The translations under genes were made by a program, and so were the position numbers. Below the pieces are notes generated by a model. The model was not told the DNA's origin. It was given only the letters and a program-made list of their open reading frames with translations, and made no database searches. Of a DNA stretch of 64,000 bases, positions 9,546 to 17,088 are shown piece after piece; positions within the stretch are counted from its first letter, which is position 1; each line of letters begins with the position of its first letter. Source of the stretch: Methylotenera sp. (lineage in GTDB: Bacteria; Pseudomonadota; Gammaproteobacteria; Burkholderiales; Methylophilaceae); assembly GCF_029946165.1 (NCBI RefSeq), contig NZ_JAQSDZ010000001.1, forward strand, positions 186,001-250,000, written 5' to 3'.

Positions 9546-10691
9546 CTACTTACGGTTACTGCCCGCCACCATCTTAATTTCGAACAGTCGACACTCTAAA
9601 GAGCCGTTAAATAATGGTGTACGTTTACTTGGTGTTAATCGCATCACTTTAGGCATGGTTAAGTCATTGGTTAAGAAGTAAGTATTCCAGCCGGCAAATT
9701 TACGTTTTAACACTTCGCCCATTTTTGGATAAAGCAGCGCCAAATCATCGCCTTCGCCGATACGAACTCCATAAGGAGGATTTGCCACCAACACACCGCT
9801 ATCGGCTGGCGGAACAATGGCAATCATATCCACATGCGACAACTGAACCGCTTCTAACAAACCCGCATCTTCTAAGTTTTTCTTGCTAATGCGCACCGCG
9901 CGTAAATCAATATCTGAGCCATAGATTTTTTGGAAACTTACTTTTTTTACTTTACTCAGGGCTTGGTTTTTAATCTTACTCCAAACCTCGGGTACAAAAG
10001 TATTCAGTTTTTCAAAACCGAAACTCCTTTTGTAACCTGGCGCCATGTCTAACGCAATCATCGCGGCCTCTAGTAAAAATGTACCGCTACCGCACATTGG
10101 GTCCAACAAAGGCTGCCCCACTTGCCAGCCAGATAATTTTAAAATACCAGCTGCTAAGTTCTCACGCAAAGGCGCTTCAATACTTGCACCACGGTTGCCG
10201 CGCTGATACAAAGCCGCACCAGAAGTGTCTAAATAGAATTGATATTCGTCAGCCGCTAAATAGGCATGAATACGTACCGCAGGCGTTTTGGTATCAATGT
10301 ACGGACGGCTTCCTACTGCCATTCTAAACTTATCACATACCGCATCTTTGATTTTTAAGGTGGCAAATTCCAAACTCTTAAGCGGACATTTCACGCCCGT
10401 GACTTTTACCATAAAGTCATTTTTCACATCAAACCATAGTGGCCAATTAAGCTTGTATGCGCCCTCAAACAAATCTTCTTCGTTCAAATACTTACCACGT
10501 GCAACTTGCCACAAAATACGTGTAGCTATGCGCGAATGTAAATTTGCTGCATAACAGACCGCCCAGTCACCATCAAAACTCACGCCGCCGTCAGTGAGCT
10601 TGATGGATTTTGCTTTCACTTCTTGCAGTTCATCTGCAAGTAATTGCTCTAAACCACGTGGGCAGGTGGCGAAATAACGATTGGGTATCAT
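9546..10691 (-). CDS. THUMP-domain class I RNA methyltransferase (RlmL N-terminal/YcbY-like)
   Basis: A 381-residue SAM-dependent methyltransferase. The N-terminal ~160 residues form a ferredoxin-like/THUMP RNA-binding module (YFATCPRGLEQLLADEL, then ATLKIKDAVCDKFR). The catalytic domain carries motif I LLDPMCGSGTFLLEAA near residue 200 and the motif IV NPPYGVRIGE that marks N2-guanine or N6-adenine methylation of RNA. It matches the first half of E. coli RlmL (m2G2445 of 23S rRNA), without the fused RlmK domain. The exact target base is inferred from family only. It lies 69 bases downstream of the spermidine-synthase-like gene on the same strand. Confidence 0.88.
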   Translation of the reverse strand: MIPNRYFATCPRGLEQLLADELQEVKAKSIKLTDGGVSFDGDWAVCYAANLHSRIATRILWQVARGKYLNEEDLFEGAYKLNWPLWFDVKNDFMVKVTGVKCPLKSLEFATLKIKDAVCDKFRMAVGSRPYIDTKTPAVRIHAYLAADEYQFYLDTSGAALYQRGNRGASIEAPLRENLAAGILKLSGWQVGQPLLDPMCGSGTFLLEAAMIALDMAPGYKRSFGFEKLNTFVPEVWSKIKNQALSKVKKVSFQKIYGSDIDLRAVRISKKNLEDAGLLEAVQLSHVDMIAIVPPADSGVLVANPPYGVRIGEGDDLALLYPKMGEVLKRKFAGWNTYFLTNDLTMPKVMRLTPSKRTPLFNGSLECRLFEIKMVAGSNRK

Positions 10692-10760
10692 AATAAATAT
10701 TCTTAAATTAAAGTGTTTAAATACTGCTTGTTTGTTTGCCTTTGATGGCTTTGATGTTGA

Positions 10761-11579
10761 CTATATATTGCTTGCGTCGCCTCTAAGCATCAATCTTTTT
10801 TGGTATACCTGATTATCATTGCATAGTTTATCGATGAAATCAGAAAACTCTATCTGATGTTGCGCCTCAAGTGCTTTTGCGCGCTCTTGCAGATGAGCTA
10901 CACTTAAGTTGCTAGGGGTTTTATTAAAGCCGAAAACAACGATATTGCCAGGCTTCCCAGTGCGCATCATTAGTACCTTTTGCTCAAAACTTTGCTCGAT
11001 GCGCTGCAAATAAATATCAAAATTCTTATCACTACCCCATAGATTAATCACGAAAATGCCGTCACGTTTAAGTGTCACTGAGCATTGATCAAAAAAATCT
11101 TGGCTGCAAAAATCGGGTGGAATACCATTGCTATCAAACGCGTCAATCAACAATACATCAGTGGCATTGATATGCTCGGCTAGATATTGCAAGCCATCAC
11201 CTTCAATCACATTCATTCGGTCATCATTTTCTGGCACCGCAAATTGGTTGCGCGCCATTTGGATCACTTTTGAATTAATCTCAACGATAGTACTAATAAT
11301 TTCTGGGCAGTTTTTATAAGTATATTTTGCAACGGAACCACCACCCAAACCAATGGTGAGCATGTCTTTAACATTATTTTTAAACAGTAAAAAGCACATA
11401 ATGCCGCGTGTGTAGGTGAGTTCCAGCGCAAACGGGTCACGTATGCGCATAGCGCTTTGTACTGTGACAGAACCTAAATGCAAAGAGCGAACGCCATTGG
11501 TTTCGCTCACGTAAGCGGTTTCGTCTACCGCACTAGTATGTGTGAAATTACGCATTAAATGTTTAGCAACACGGAACAT
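10761..11579 (-). CDS. Spermidine synthase-like (polyamine aminopropyltransferase fold) protein
   Basis: A 272-residue Rossmann-fold protein with the SpeE-like nucleotide site MLTIGLGGGSVAKYTYK, acidic binding residues in IVEINSKVIQMAR and VIEGDGLQYLAE, and the VLLIDAFDSNGIPP segment that replaces the substrate loop of true spermidine synthases. The N-terminal beta-strand domain of classical SpeE is short, so real aminopropyl transfer is uncertain. The start overlaps the stop of the RNB gene (TAATG), so the two are translationally coupled. It might modify something linked to RNA metabolism, but this is a guess from context. Confidence 0.75.
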   Translation of the reverse strand: MFRVAKHLMRNFTHTSAVDETAYVSETNGVRSLHLGSVTVQSAMRIRDPFALELTYTRGIMCFLLFKNNVKDMLTIGLGGGSVAKYTYKNCPEIISTIVEINSKVIQMARNQFAVPENDDRMNVIEGDGLQYLAEHINATDVLLIDAFDSNGIPPDFCSQDFFDQCSVTLKRDGIFVINLWGSDKNFDIYLQRIEQSFEQKVLMMRTGKPGNIVVFGFNKTPSNLSVAHLQERAKALEAQHQIEFSDFIDKLCNDNQVYQKRLMLRGDASNI

Positions 11580-13576
11580 TAGATTGTCTCCGCATTAACG
11601 GCATCATCTGGAGTGGCTATATCAGTACTAATCAAATCAGGTGCATTCGAATCAACAAGCTCTGGCTCTAAGACTTCCAAAACTTCATTATTCGAATCCG
11701 CATCATCAAAGTCTAAAGCTACAGCAGCTTCCTCCAACACTTGTACGAATTTAGTACGCAAATCCAACAGAAGTGTATCGACTTCTTGAACTTGCAAGCT
11801 CACGCGTGTGCCAGATTTAAGCTCGGGCAAGCCATAAACTTTAGTCATATAAGGCATATTATCTAAACGTACTAAGTTCTCGCGCCAAACGGTTGCGTGA
11901 ACCTCCTGCACATTCTCTTGAATCAAATACTGCAAACACCAATAACGCTCCATACGAGTTTGAAACTCACTATAAGCCTTGTAAGTTAACTCAAAGTTGC
12001 GCATATGCGTAGTGAGCGCATCGCTGTTCTGCGGATAAGCAGGCTGATCATTTTGTACTACGCTAATAATTTGACGTTGGTTAATTAAATCCACCGCACG
12101 ACGCAAAGGTGACGTGCTCCAAGCATATTGCGCTACGCCTAAACCTTGATGCGGCTCGGCCTTAGTGGTCATATACACTCGGCCACCCATTTGTGCGCGA
12201 TACAAACCTGGCACTTCATGCGATGCCAATAAGGCACCCCATTGATTATTGGCTTCTATCATTAACTCTGCCACGAGCTTGTCCATAGGTGAGCCACGGT
12301 GGCGGCCAACAATGCTAACTTTGTCATCCGTGACATAAAAATTATAGTCAACTTGTGGTGGTTTTGTTGGGTCGTATTTACCGCGAGATTTTTCTAAAGA
12401 AACCGCCAAGTTAAATAAATACAGTAACTTAGCCCAATACGGATGTCCGCTATCGGCTTCTAATGTGCCTTCATTAAAGAACGGCTCTAATGTATCGTGG
12501 CGTAAGTTTTCGGCTACTTTAATCAACTCTACTTTGCTATCACGTTGAATAATTTCTAGCGCCTCATTCACATGCAAATATAAAGATAAAACAGGTTTAA
12601 TTTCACCTGCATCTAAACTAAATGGTCGAATAGCCGACTCTGGCAGCATGGTAATTTTGTTACCTGGCATATAGACGGTAGACAATCGCTGCATCACCTC
12701 TTTATCTAGCGTGCCTTCAACGTTAATACCCAAGGCCGGCGCGGCAATATGAATACCCACGCGAGTGATGCCATCGGCAAGTTGCTTAATTGAAAATGCA
12801 TCGTCAATTTCTGTGGTCGTGCTGTCATCGATACTAAAAGCTTCCGCATCCGCCATCGGCAAATCAAAACTTAAATCAGCAGCAATCTCAGCAATTTGCT
12901 CAGCGGTAAAATCTGTACCCTTAGCAAAATATTCACGTAAAAAAGCACCTAAGTGATAATCATGAACCGACGGAATCGCGCCACAAAAATGCATTAATTT
13001 GAGGTGACTTAAATGAAGCGCATTCGCAGCAGCATCTAATGTTTTATATTCAAAAGCATTTTTATCTGGCTCATAAAGCAACATATCGCGCTTTTGCATC
13101 AGATCTTCTGGCATTTTGTGTGATTTTAAATCTTCTACAAAAGCGGCCATTTTTTCGGCTAATAAGCGTTTTTTCTCAAGCCCAGCCAGTGCAGCTTTTA
13201 ATATTTCAGCAGGTGCAGCTTTATAGCGGCCTTTACCTTTACGATTAAAATACACGGGCGCACTATGCAGCTTAATCGCAATCGCCGCAGCCTCAATTGA
13301 AGTTGGTTTGCGACCATAATAATCTGTGGAAAACTCTTCAAAACCAAACTCAGTTTCGCCACAGCATTCCCACAGAAAATCTAACTCTAGCGTTTCCGCT
13401 TCGGTGTTAGCCGCTTCCATAAAGCCCGCCAAAGGCGTTTCAAAGCGCATTAACACATTGCTGGCTTTCACCTTGGTGCGCTTGCCACTCACAGATTCCA
13501 CCTGCAAAGCGCCCTGCGTTTCGGACATAATGGAGGCAATTTTAAAACTGCCGTCTTCTTCAAAAAATACGTTCAT
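11579..13576 (-). CDS. RNB-domain ribonuclease (RNase II/R family)
   Basis: A 665-residue 3'-5' exoribonuclease relative. The RNB catalytic motif with its Asp cluster is seen as AFSIDDSTTTEIDDAFSI in the middle of the protein, with RVGIHIAAPALGI after it and the later YAWSTSPLRRAVDLINQRQI block (the conserved T/S-SPLRRxxDLxxH element). An N-terminal winged-helix-like segment is followed by RNB and a short C-terminal S1-like tail (GTRVSLQVQEVDTLLLDLRTKF). It is smaller than RNase R and lacks a Lys-rich tail. It is first in a minus-strand unit with the SpeE-like gene. This differs from rnb/rnr of enterobacteria, so I give no symbol. Confidence 0.88.
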   Translation of the reverse strand: MNVFFEEDGSFKIASIMSETQGALQVESVSGKRTKVKASNVLMRFETPLAGFMEAANTEAETLELDFLWECCGETEFGFEEFSTDYYGRKPTSIEAAAIAIKLHSAPVYFNRKGKGRYKAAPAEILKAALAGLEKKRLLAEKMAAFVEDLKSHKMPEDLMQKRDMLLYEPDKNAFEYKTLDAAANALHLSHLKLMHFCGAIPSVHDYHLGAFLREYFAKGTDFTAEQIAEIAADLSFDLPMADAEAFSIDDSTTTEIDDAFSIKQLADGITRVGIHIAAPALGINVEGTLDKEVMQRLSTVYMPGNKITMLPESAIRPFSLDAGEIKPVLSLYLHVNEALEIIQRDSKVELIKVAENLRHDTLEPFFNEGTLEADSGHPYWAKLLYLFNLAVSLEKSRGKYDPTKPPQVDYNFYVTDDKVSIVGRHRGSPMDKLVAELMIEANNQWGALLASHEVPGLYRAQMGGRVYMTTKAEPHQGLGVAQYAWSTSPLRRAVDLINQRQIISVVQNDQPAYPQNSDALTTHMRNFELTYKAYSEFQTRMERYWCLQYLIQENVQEVHATVWRENLVRLDNMPYMTKVYGLPELKSGTRVSLQVQEVDTLLLDLRTKFVQVLEEAAVALDFDDADSNNEVLEVLEPELVDSNAPDLISTDIATPDDAVNAETI

Positions 13577-13681
13577 AAATGCTTATATGCGTTGTTCTAA
13601 CTAAATTGGTGACATTTTACCTTGTATTAGTGAGTTTGCTTTATGTATTAGCTAATTCGCTTTATTGCATTTAAAATATAA

Positions 13682-13824
13682 AGGGTGCTTCTATAAATTC
13701 AAGTTTCTAAGCTAAACAAGGCGCGAACAAAAAATTGCGACGCCGCATATATTGAATATGTAAGAAGTAATTTTTTGTGAGTAACGCAGTGTAGCAACGA
13801 AAATTGGATTTATAGAAGCACCCT
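13682..13824. mobile_element. MITE-like element, copy 1 (143 bp, with terminal inverted repeats)
   Basis: The ends are perfect 17-bp inverted repeats: AGGGTGCTTCTATAAAT at 13682-13698 and its reverse complement at 13808-13824, with weaker pairing for about 10 more bases inward. There is no coding capacity. The interior (CTAAACAAGGCGCGA..., GACGCCGCATAT..., AACGCAGTGTAGC) is clearly related to the sequence at 45772-45887. No convincing target duplication is seen. Its right end is only four bases from the CobW start codon, so the element forms that gene's 5' leader. Confidence 0.75.
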
Positions 13825-13828
13825 AAAC

Positions 13829-14872
13829 ATGGATAAACGCATACCCGTCACATTACTCACTGGCTTTCTAGGCAGCGGCAAAACTACCTTACTGAACAAG
13901 CTCCTGCATCACCCTGATATGCGCGACACCGCAATTATCATTAATGAGCTAGGCGACGCAGGATTAGACCAAATTTTCGCCAACAGCAACTTAGCGCAAA
14001 ATATTGAAAACGAGCATATTGCCGACAACACCGTGTTGCTGAGTTCGGGCTGCTTATGCTGCACACTTAAAAACGAGTTGGCTGACACCATGCGTGATTT
14101 GTTTTTTAAACGCGCCCTGCAAGCCGTTCCACAATTTAATCGACTGATTATTGAAACCACTGGCATGGCCGACCCAGGCCCGATACTTGCCAACTTGATG
14201 AACGAACCTGTGATTGAGTCTGTTTACCGCTTGGATGCGGTCGTTGTGACCATAGACAGCGTTTATGGCTTACAACAAATTGAAGACAATACCGAAGCAT
14301 TAAAACAAGCCGCTGTGGCCGATGTATTGGTGCTGACTAAAACAGACTTAGCCAGCGCCGAACAAATAAATGCGCTAAAAGAAAAACTCATCAACATCAA
14401 CCCTGGGGCAACACAACATAAAATAATGCATGGCGAGCTAGACCCCGCATTTGTAGTCGATGTAGGTTTATTTGATTTAACGACTAAACAAGCTGAACCA
14501 CAACGCTGGTTGCGTGCGCCCCTTAAGCCAGTGCAGCCCAAAGGTACTTTACCATCAAGCCTTTCGCAAAAATCACACAATGACGAAATCACCAGCTTCA
14601 CCGTTGCCATGCCCAGCCCGCTTAACTGGTCACAATTAAAACCGCATTTATTAAAATTTTGCCAAAAGTATGGCAAAAACTTATTGCGATTAAAAGGCAT
14701 TATCCATGCGGCAGACCAATCTGCACCACTCGCCATTCATGCCGTACATTTCACGCCCTACCCACCCACATTGCTAGAAGGTTGGAGCGAAGATGAGCCA
14801 TTATCGCGCATTGTGATTATTTGCAAAGGCTTAGATGAAATGGAAATTAGAAAAGCGTTAACACAGTTTTAA
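13829..14872 (+). CDS. CobW/COG0523-family GTPase (putative metal chaperone)
   Basis: A 347-residue G3E-family GTPase. It has Walker A GFLGSGKTT at residues 12-20, the CxCC metal-binding motif SSGCLCCTLKNEL around 74-78, the ETTGMADPGP switch region and the TKTDLAS guanine-specificity motif. The C-terminal CobW_C domain ends HFTPYPPTLLEGW...RIVIICKGLDEMEI. Members deliver or handle Zn, Co or Ni; the metal here cannot be told from sequence, as no metal enzyme lies alongside. The MITE-like element ends four bases before the ATG, no ordinary Shine-Dalgarno is visible, and expression may therefore depend on sequence inside the repeat. Confidence 0.88.
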   Translation: MDKRIPVTLLTGFLGSGKTTLLNKLLHHPDMRDTAIIINELGDAGLDQIFANSNLAQNIENEHIADNTVLLSSGCLCCTLKNELADTMRDLFFKRALQAVPQFNRLIIETTGMADPGPILANLMNEPVIESVYRLDAVVVTIDSVYGLQQIEDNTEALKQAAVADVLVLTKTDLASAEQINALKEKLININPGATQHKIMHGELDPAFVVDVGLFDLTTKQAEPQRWLRAPLKPVQPKGTLPSSLSQKSHNDEITSFTVAMPSPLNWSQLKPHLLKFCQKYGKNLLRLKGIIHAADQSAPLAIHAVHFTPYPPTLLEGWSEDEPLSRIVIICKGLDEMEIRKALTQF

Positions 14873-14971
14873 CAATGAACAGGTTATTGTGTTTTTGTTG
14901 AAATACTTAAGACTTAACAGGATGCCTATTTAACGACATGTTTAATCCTAGCATTATTAGAAGGTCAAGCA

Positions 14972-15838
14972 ATGACTCCTGAATATAGAATCGAAACGGA
15001 AAAAATAATTACGTCTTACCTTCATAGTAATGACATAACGGACATCAAATACATTCAAGTTGAGCAAACATACAGAGACTTGGGTTCCGAAATTAATGTT
15101 TGGAACGTAAAAACTATGGGCGGCAATTGGTTGGTTGTTGAAGGGGAAGATGCCCCCATGAACCTCTATACACAAGATGAATTTTACTTCTCTACCGATG
15201 AAGCATATTCATTTCACATTGGGATAACTCAAAGGCTACATGCAAGACACCATAAAGAGTTCAAGCATATTATTGATGAATTGCCTTTGGACATAGATGC
15301 TACAAAATCAATAAGCCGACGCCTTAACCTAGCTGCTGTAAGCTTGAATGATATTGTTGGTGCAGAGAATATTCAAAGTATAGGATTGACATGTAGGGAA
15401 AGCTTGATTGAACTGACTGCTGCACTAGTAGACGCCAACCCCACACTTTTAAAGGAAAACAATCTCAAGTCAGCAGATTTTAAAGGCATCGCAAAGGTTG
15501 CGATTTCTATTTATGCTCAAGGAAAAAGCAATTGCAATTTGCGGAAATTCAGTCGCAGTCTGTCAGAAATGGCTTGGGATTACTCAGCCGAAGTTGTTCA
15601 CTCGTCAAACAAGAATATCCCAGATGCGAAAATTTGCCTTCTATTTACTTGCGCAGTTGTTTCAATGTTCCAAAATCTATATCTGAAGTTTCTTGGCTTT
15701 GATGCAGAGCAGAAATGCCCTGAATGCAAAAGCATGGACTTTAATTTGCACACTACAGACGATGGAGTTTTCGCAATGCTTTGTAATGTTTGCGGCCACA
15801 AAGTAGTCGTAGAATCCGTAGAAGATGTAAATGGTTAA
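14972..15838 (+). CDS. Hypothetical protein with C-terminal zinc ribbon
   Basis: A 288-residue protein not recognised as a known family. The N-terminal ~65 residues (TDIKYIQVEQTYRDLGSEIN...VEGEDAPMNLY) look like a small mixed alpha/beta fold; the middle is helical. The C-terminus has four cysteines in CPECKSMDF...MLCNVCGHKVVVE, a rubredoxin-like zinc ribbon that often binds nucleic acid or stabilises a domain. A GAAGG site precedes the ATG. It stands alone between the CobW gene and a convergent unit, which suggests an accessory gene. No function is proposed. Confidence 0.65.
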   Translation: MTPEYRIETEKIITSYLHSNDITDIKYIQVEQTYRDLGSEINVWNVKTMGGNWLVVEGEDAPMNLYTQDEFYFSTDEAYSFHIGITQRLHARHHKEFKHIIDELPLDIDATKSISRRLNLAAVSLNDIVGAENIQSIGLTCRESLIELTAALVDANPTLLKENNLKSADFKGIAKVAISIYAQGKSNCNLRKFSRSLSEMAWDYSAEVVHSSNKNIPDAKICLLFTCAVVSMFQNLYLKFLGFDAEQKCPECKSMDFNLHTTDDGVFAMLCNVCGHKVVVESVEDVNG

Positions 15839-15992
15839 TGAGCTTATTGTCACTCAAGAAGCTGATTAAATATCTATGACACTGCGCTTTTGTCGCATCA
15901 TGGTAGATTTTATCATTCTCTAAATTACTCACTGACGCCGAATGTAAGTCATTTTTAAAATGGCTACATTGTTTATTATCGAGGACTTGTTC

Positions 15993-16094
15993 TTAGACGA
16001 GGGCTGATTTCTCGCTTGCCGTGATTGGTTGTGTTTGATGAGAGCACGCGGTACAAGCTAACAATAAAGATAAGGCGGTGATTAATTTAAGCAT
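15993..16094 (-). CDS. Small lipoprotein candidate (33 aa)
   Basis: A very short frame reading MLKLITALSLLLACTACSHQ and ending ITASEKSALV. It has a positively charged start, a hydrophobic stretch and a lipobox-like LLAC (C14), with a second cysteine at C17, then a short polar tail. This is the layout of tiny outer-membrane or entericidin-like lipoproteins. There is no strong Shine-Dalgarno before the ATG, so expression is uncertain. It lies 60 bases upstream of the deacetylase gene start direction-wise downstream of that gene on the same strand. The rest of the 15839-16153 gap shows nothing else that I can call. Confidence 0.4.
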   Translation of the reverse strand: MLKLITALSLLLACTACSHQTQPITASEKSALV

Positions 16095-16153
16095 AGTATT
16101 TATTCTAGTCCGCGGCTACTTCATTGACCTATTTGTTAAGTCATTTAGGAATA

Positions 16154-17077
16154 TTAAAGATCGCTCAAACACTTCACATGCGTCATGACACATCGCCCTA
16201 GCGCATGCAGAGCATAACCACCTTCAAGTGCGGAAACGATACGATTATTCGCGTGGCGTTTAGCGACTGCTTTTAACATTTCGGTGACCCATAAGTAATC
16301 TTTTTCATGCAGTTGAATATCGCTCATATCGTCTTCCCAATGCGCATCGAAACCTGCGGAAATGAATATCATCTGTGGCTGAAAACGGTCTAGCGCGGGT
16401 AGCCAATGTTCAGTCACAGCTTTACGAAACTGTTCGCCTGTGCTGCCAGCCGCAAGTGGTATGTTAATCATATGCTCATTAGCACTATCGGCACCGCAAT
16501 ATGGGTAATAAGGGTGTTGAAAAGTCGAACACATCATCACGCGCGGGTCATAGTGAAAAATATCTTCCGTACCATCACCGTGATGCACGTCAAAATCGGC
16601 AATGGCTATACGTTCTAAGCCATGATGTTCAAGCGCATAAGTGGCTGCTACCGCCACATTGTTAAATATACAAAATCCAGATGCACCTTCACGTTTGGCG
16701 TGGTGACCTGGTGGGCGAATATTACAAAAAGCATTATTCACTTTGCCTGCCATGACTAAATCAACGCCTTCCACAACCGCGCCAGTGGCGTACAAAGCGG
16801 CATCCAATGTATATGGATTCATTAATGTGTCGCCATCAAGGTCTACTAGGCCAGAATCGGGTGACTGACTAAACACCCAATCGATATATTCTTGAGTATG
16901 TGCCAAAGCCAATATTTCCTTGCTGACTTTGGGGGCTTCATAATGCTCCAAAAAGTCGAATAAGCCTGATGCAATCAACTGATCTTGAATCGCATGAATG
17001 CGTGCCGGACATTCGGGATGGTCTGGCCCCATGTCATGCTTAAGAAACTCAGGATGTGTGATGTACGCCGTGTGCAT
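16154..17077 (-). CDS. Histone deacetylase-family protein (AcuC/HDAC-like amidohydrolase)
   Basis: A 307-residue Zn-dependent deacetylase. The active-site histidine pair is H125-H126 in IRPPGHHAKREGASGFC, the zinc ligands D163 and H165 lie in DFDVHHGDGTEDIF, and a third ligand is in SAGFDAHWEDD; an EGGYALHALG segment closes the site. Substrates in the family are acetyl-lysine or acetylpolyamines. The gene begins 11 bases after the stop of the Pat-type acetyltransferase on the same strand, which favours removal of acetyl groups from lysine, in the manner of AcuC acting on acetyl-CoA synthetase. That pairing is an inference from the neighbour. Confidence 0.9.
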   Translation of the reverse strand: MHTAYITHPEFLKHDMGPDHPECPARIHAIQDQLIASGLFDFLEHYEAPKVSKEILALAHTQEYIDWVFSQSPDSGLVDLDGDTLMNPYTLDAALYATGAVVEGVDLVMAGKVNNAFCNIRPPGHHAKREGASGFCIFNNVAVAATYALEHHGLERIAIADFDVHHGDGTEDIFHYDPRVMMCSTFQHPYYPYCGADSANEHMINIPLAAGSTGEQFRKAVTEHWLPALDRFQPQMIFISAGFDAHWEDDMSDIQLHEKDYLWVTEMLKAVAKRHANNRIVSALEGGYALHALGRCVMTHVKCLSDL

Positions 17078-17088
17078 GATTTATTAGA

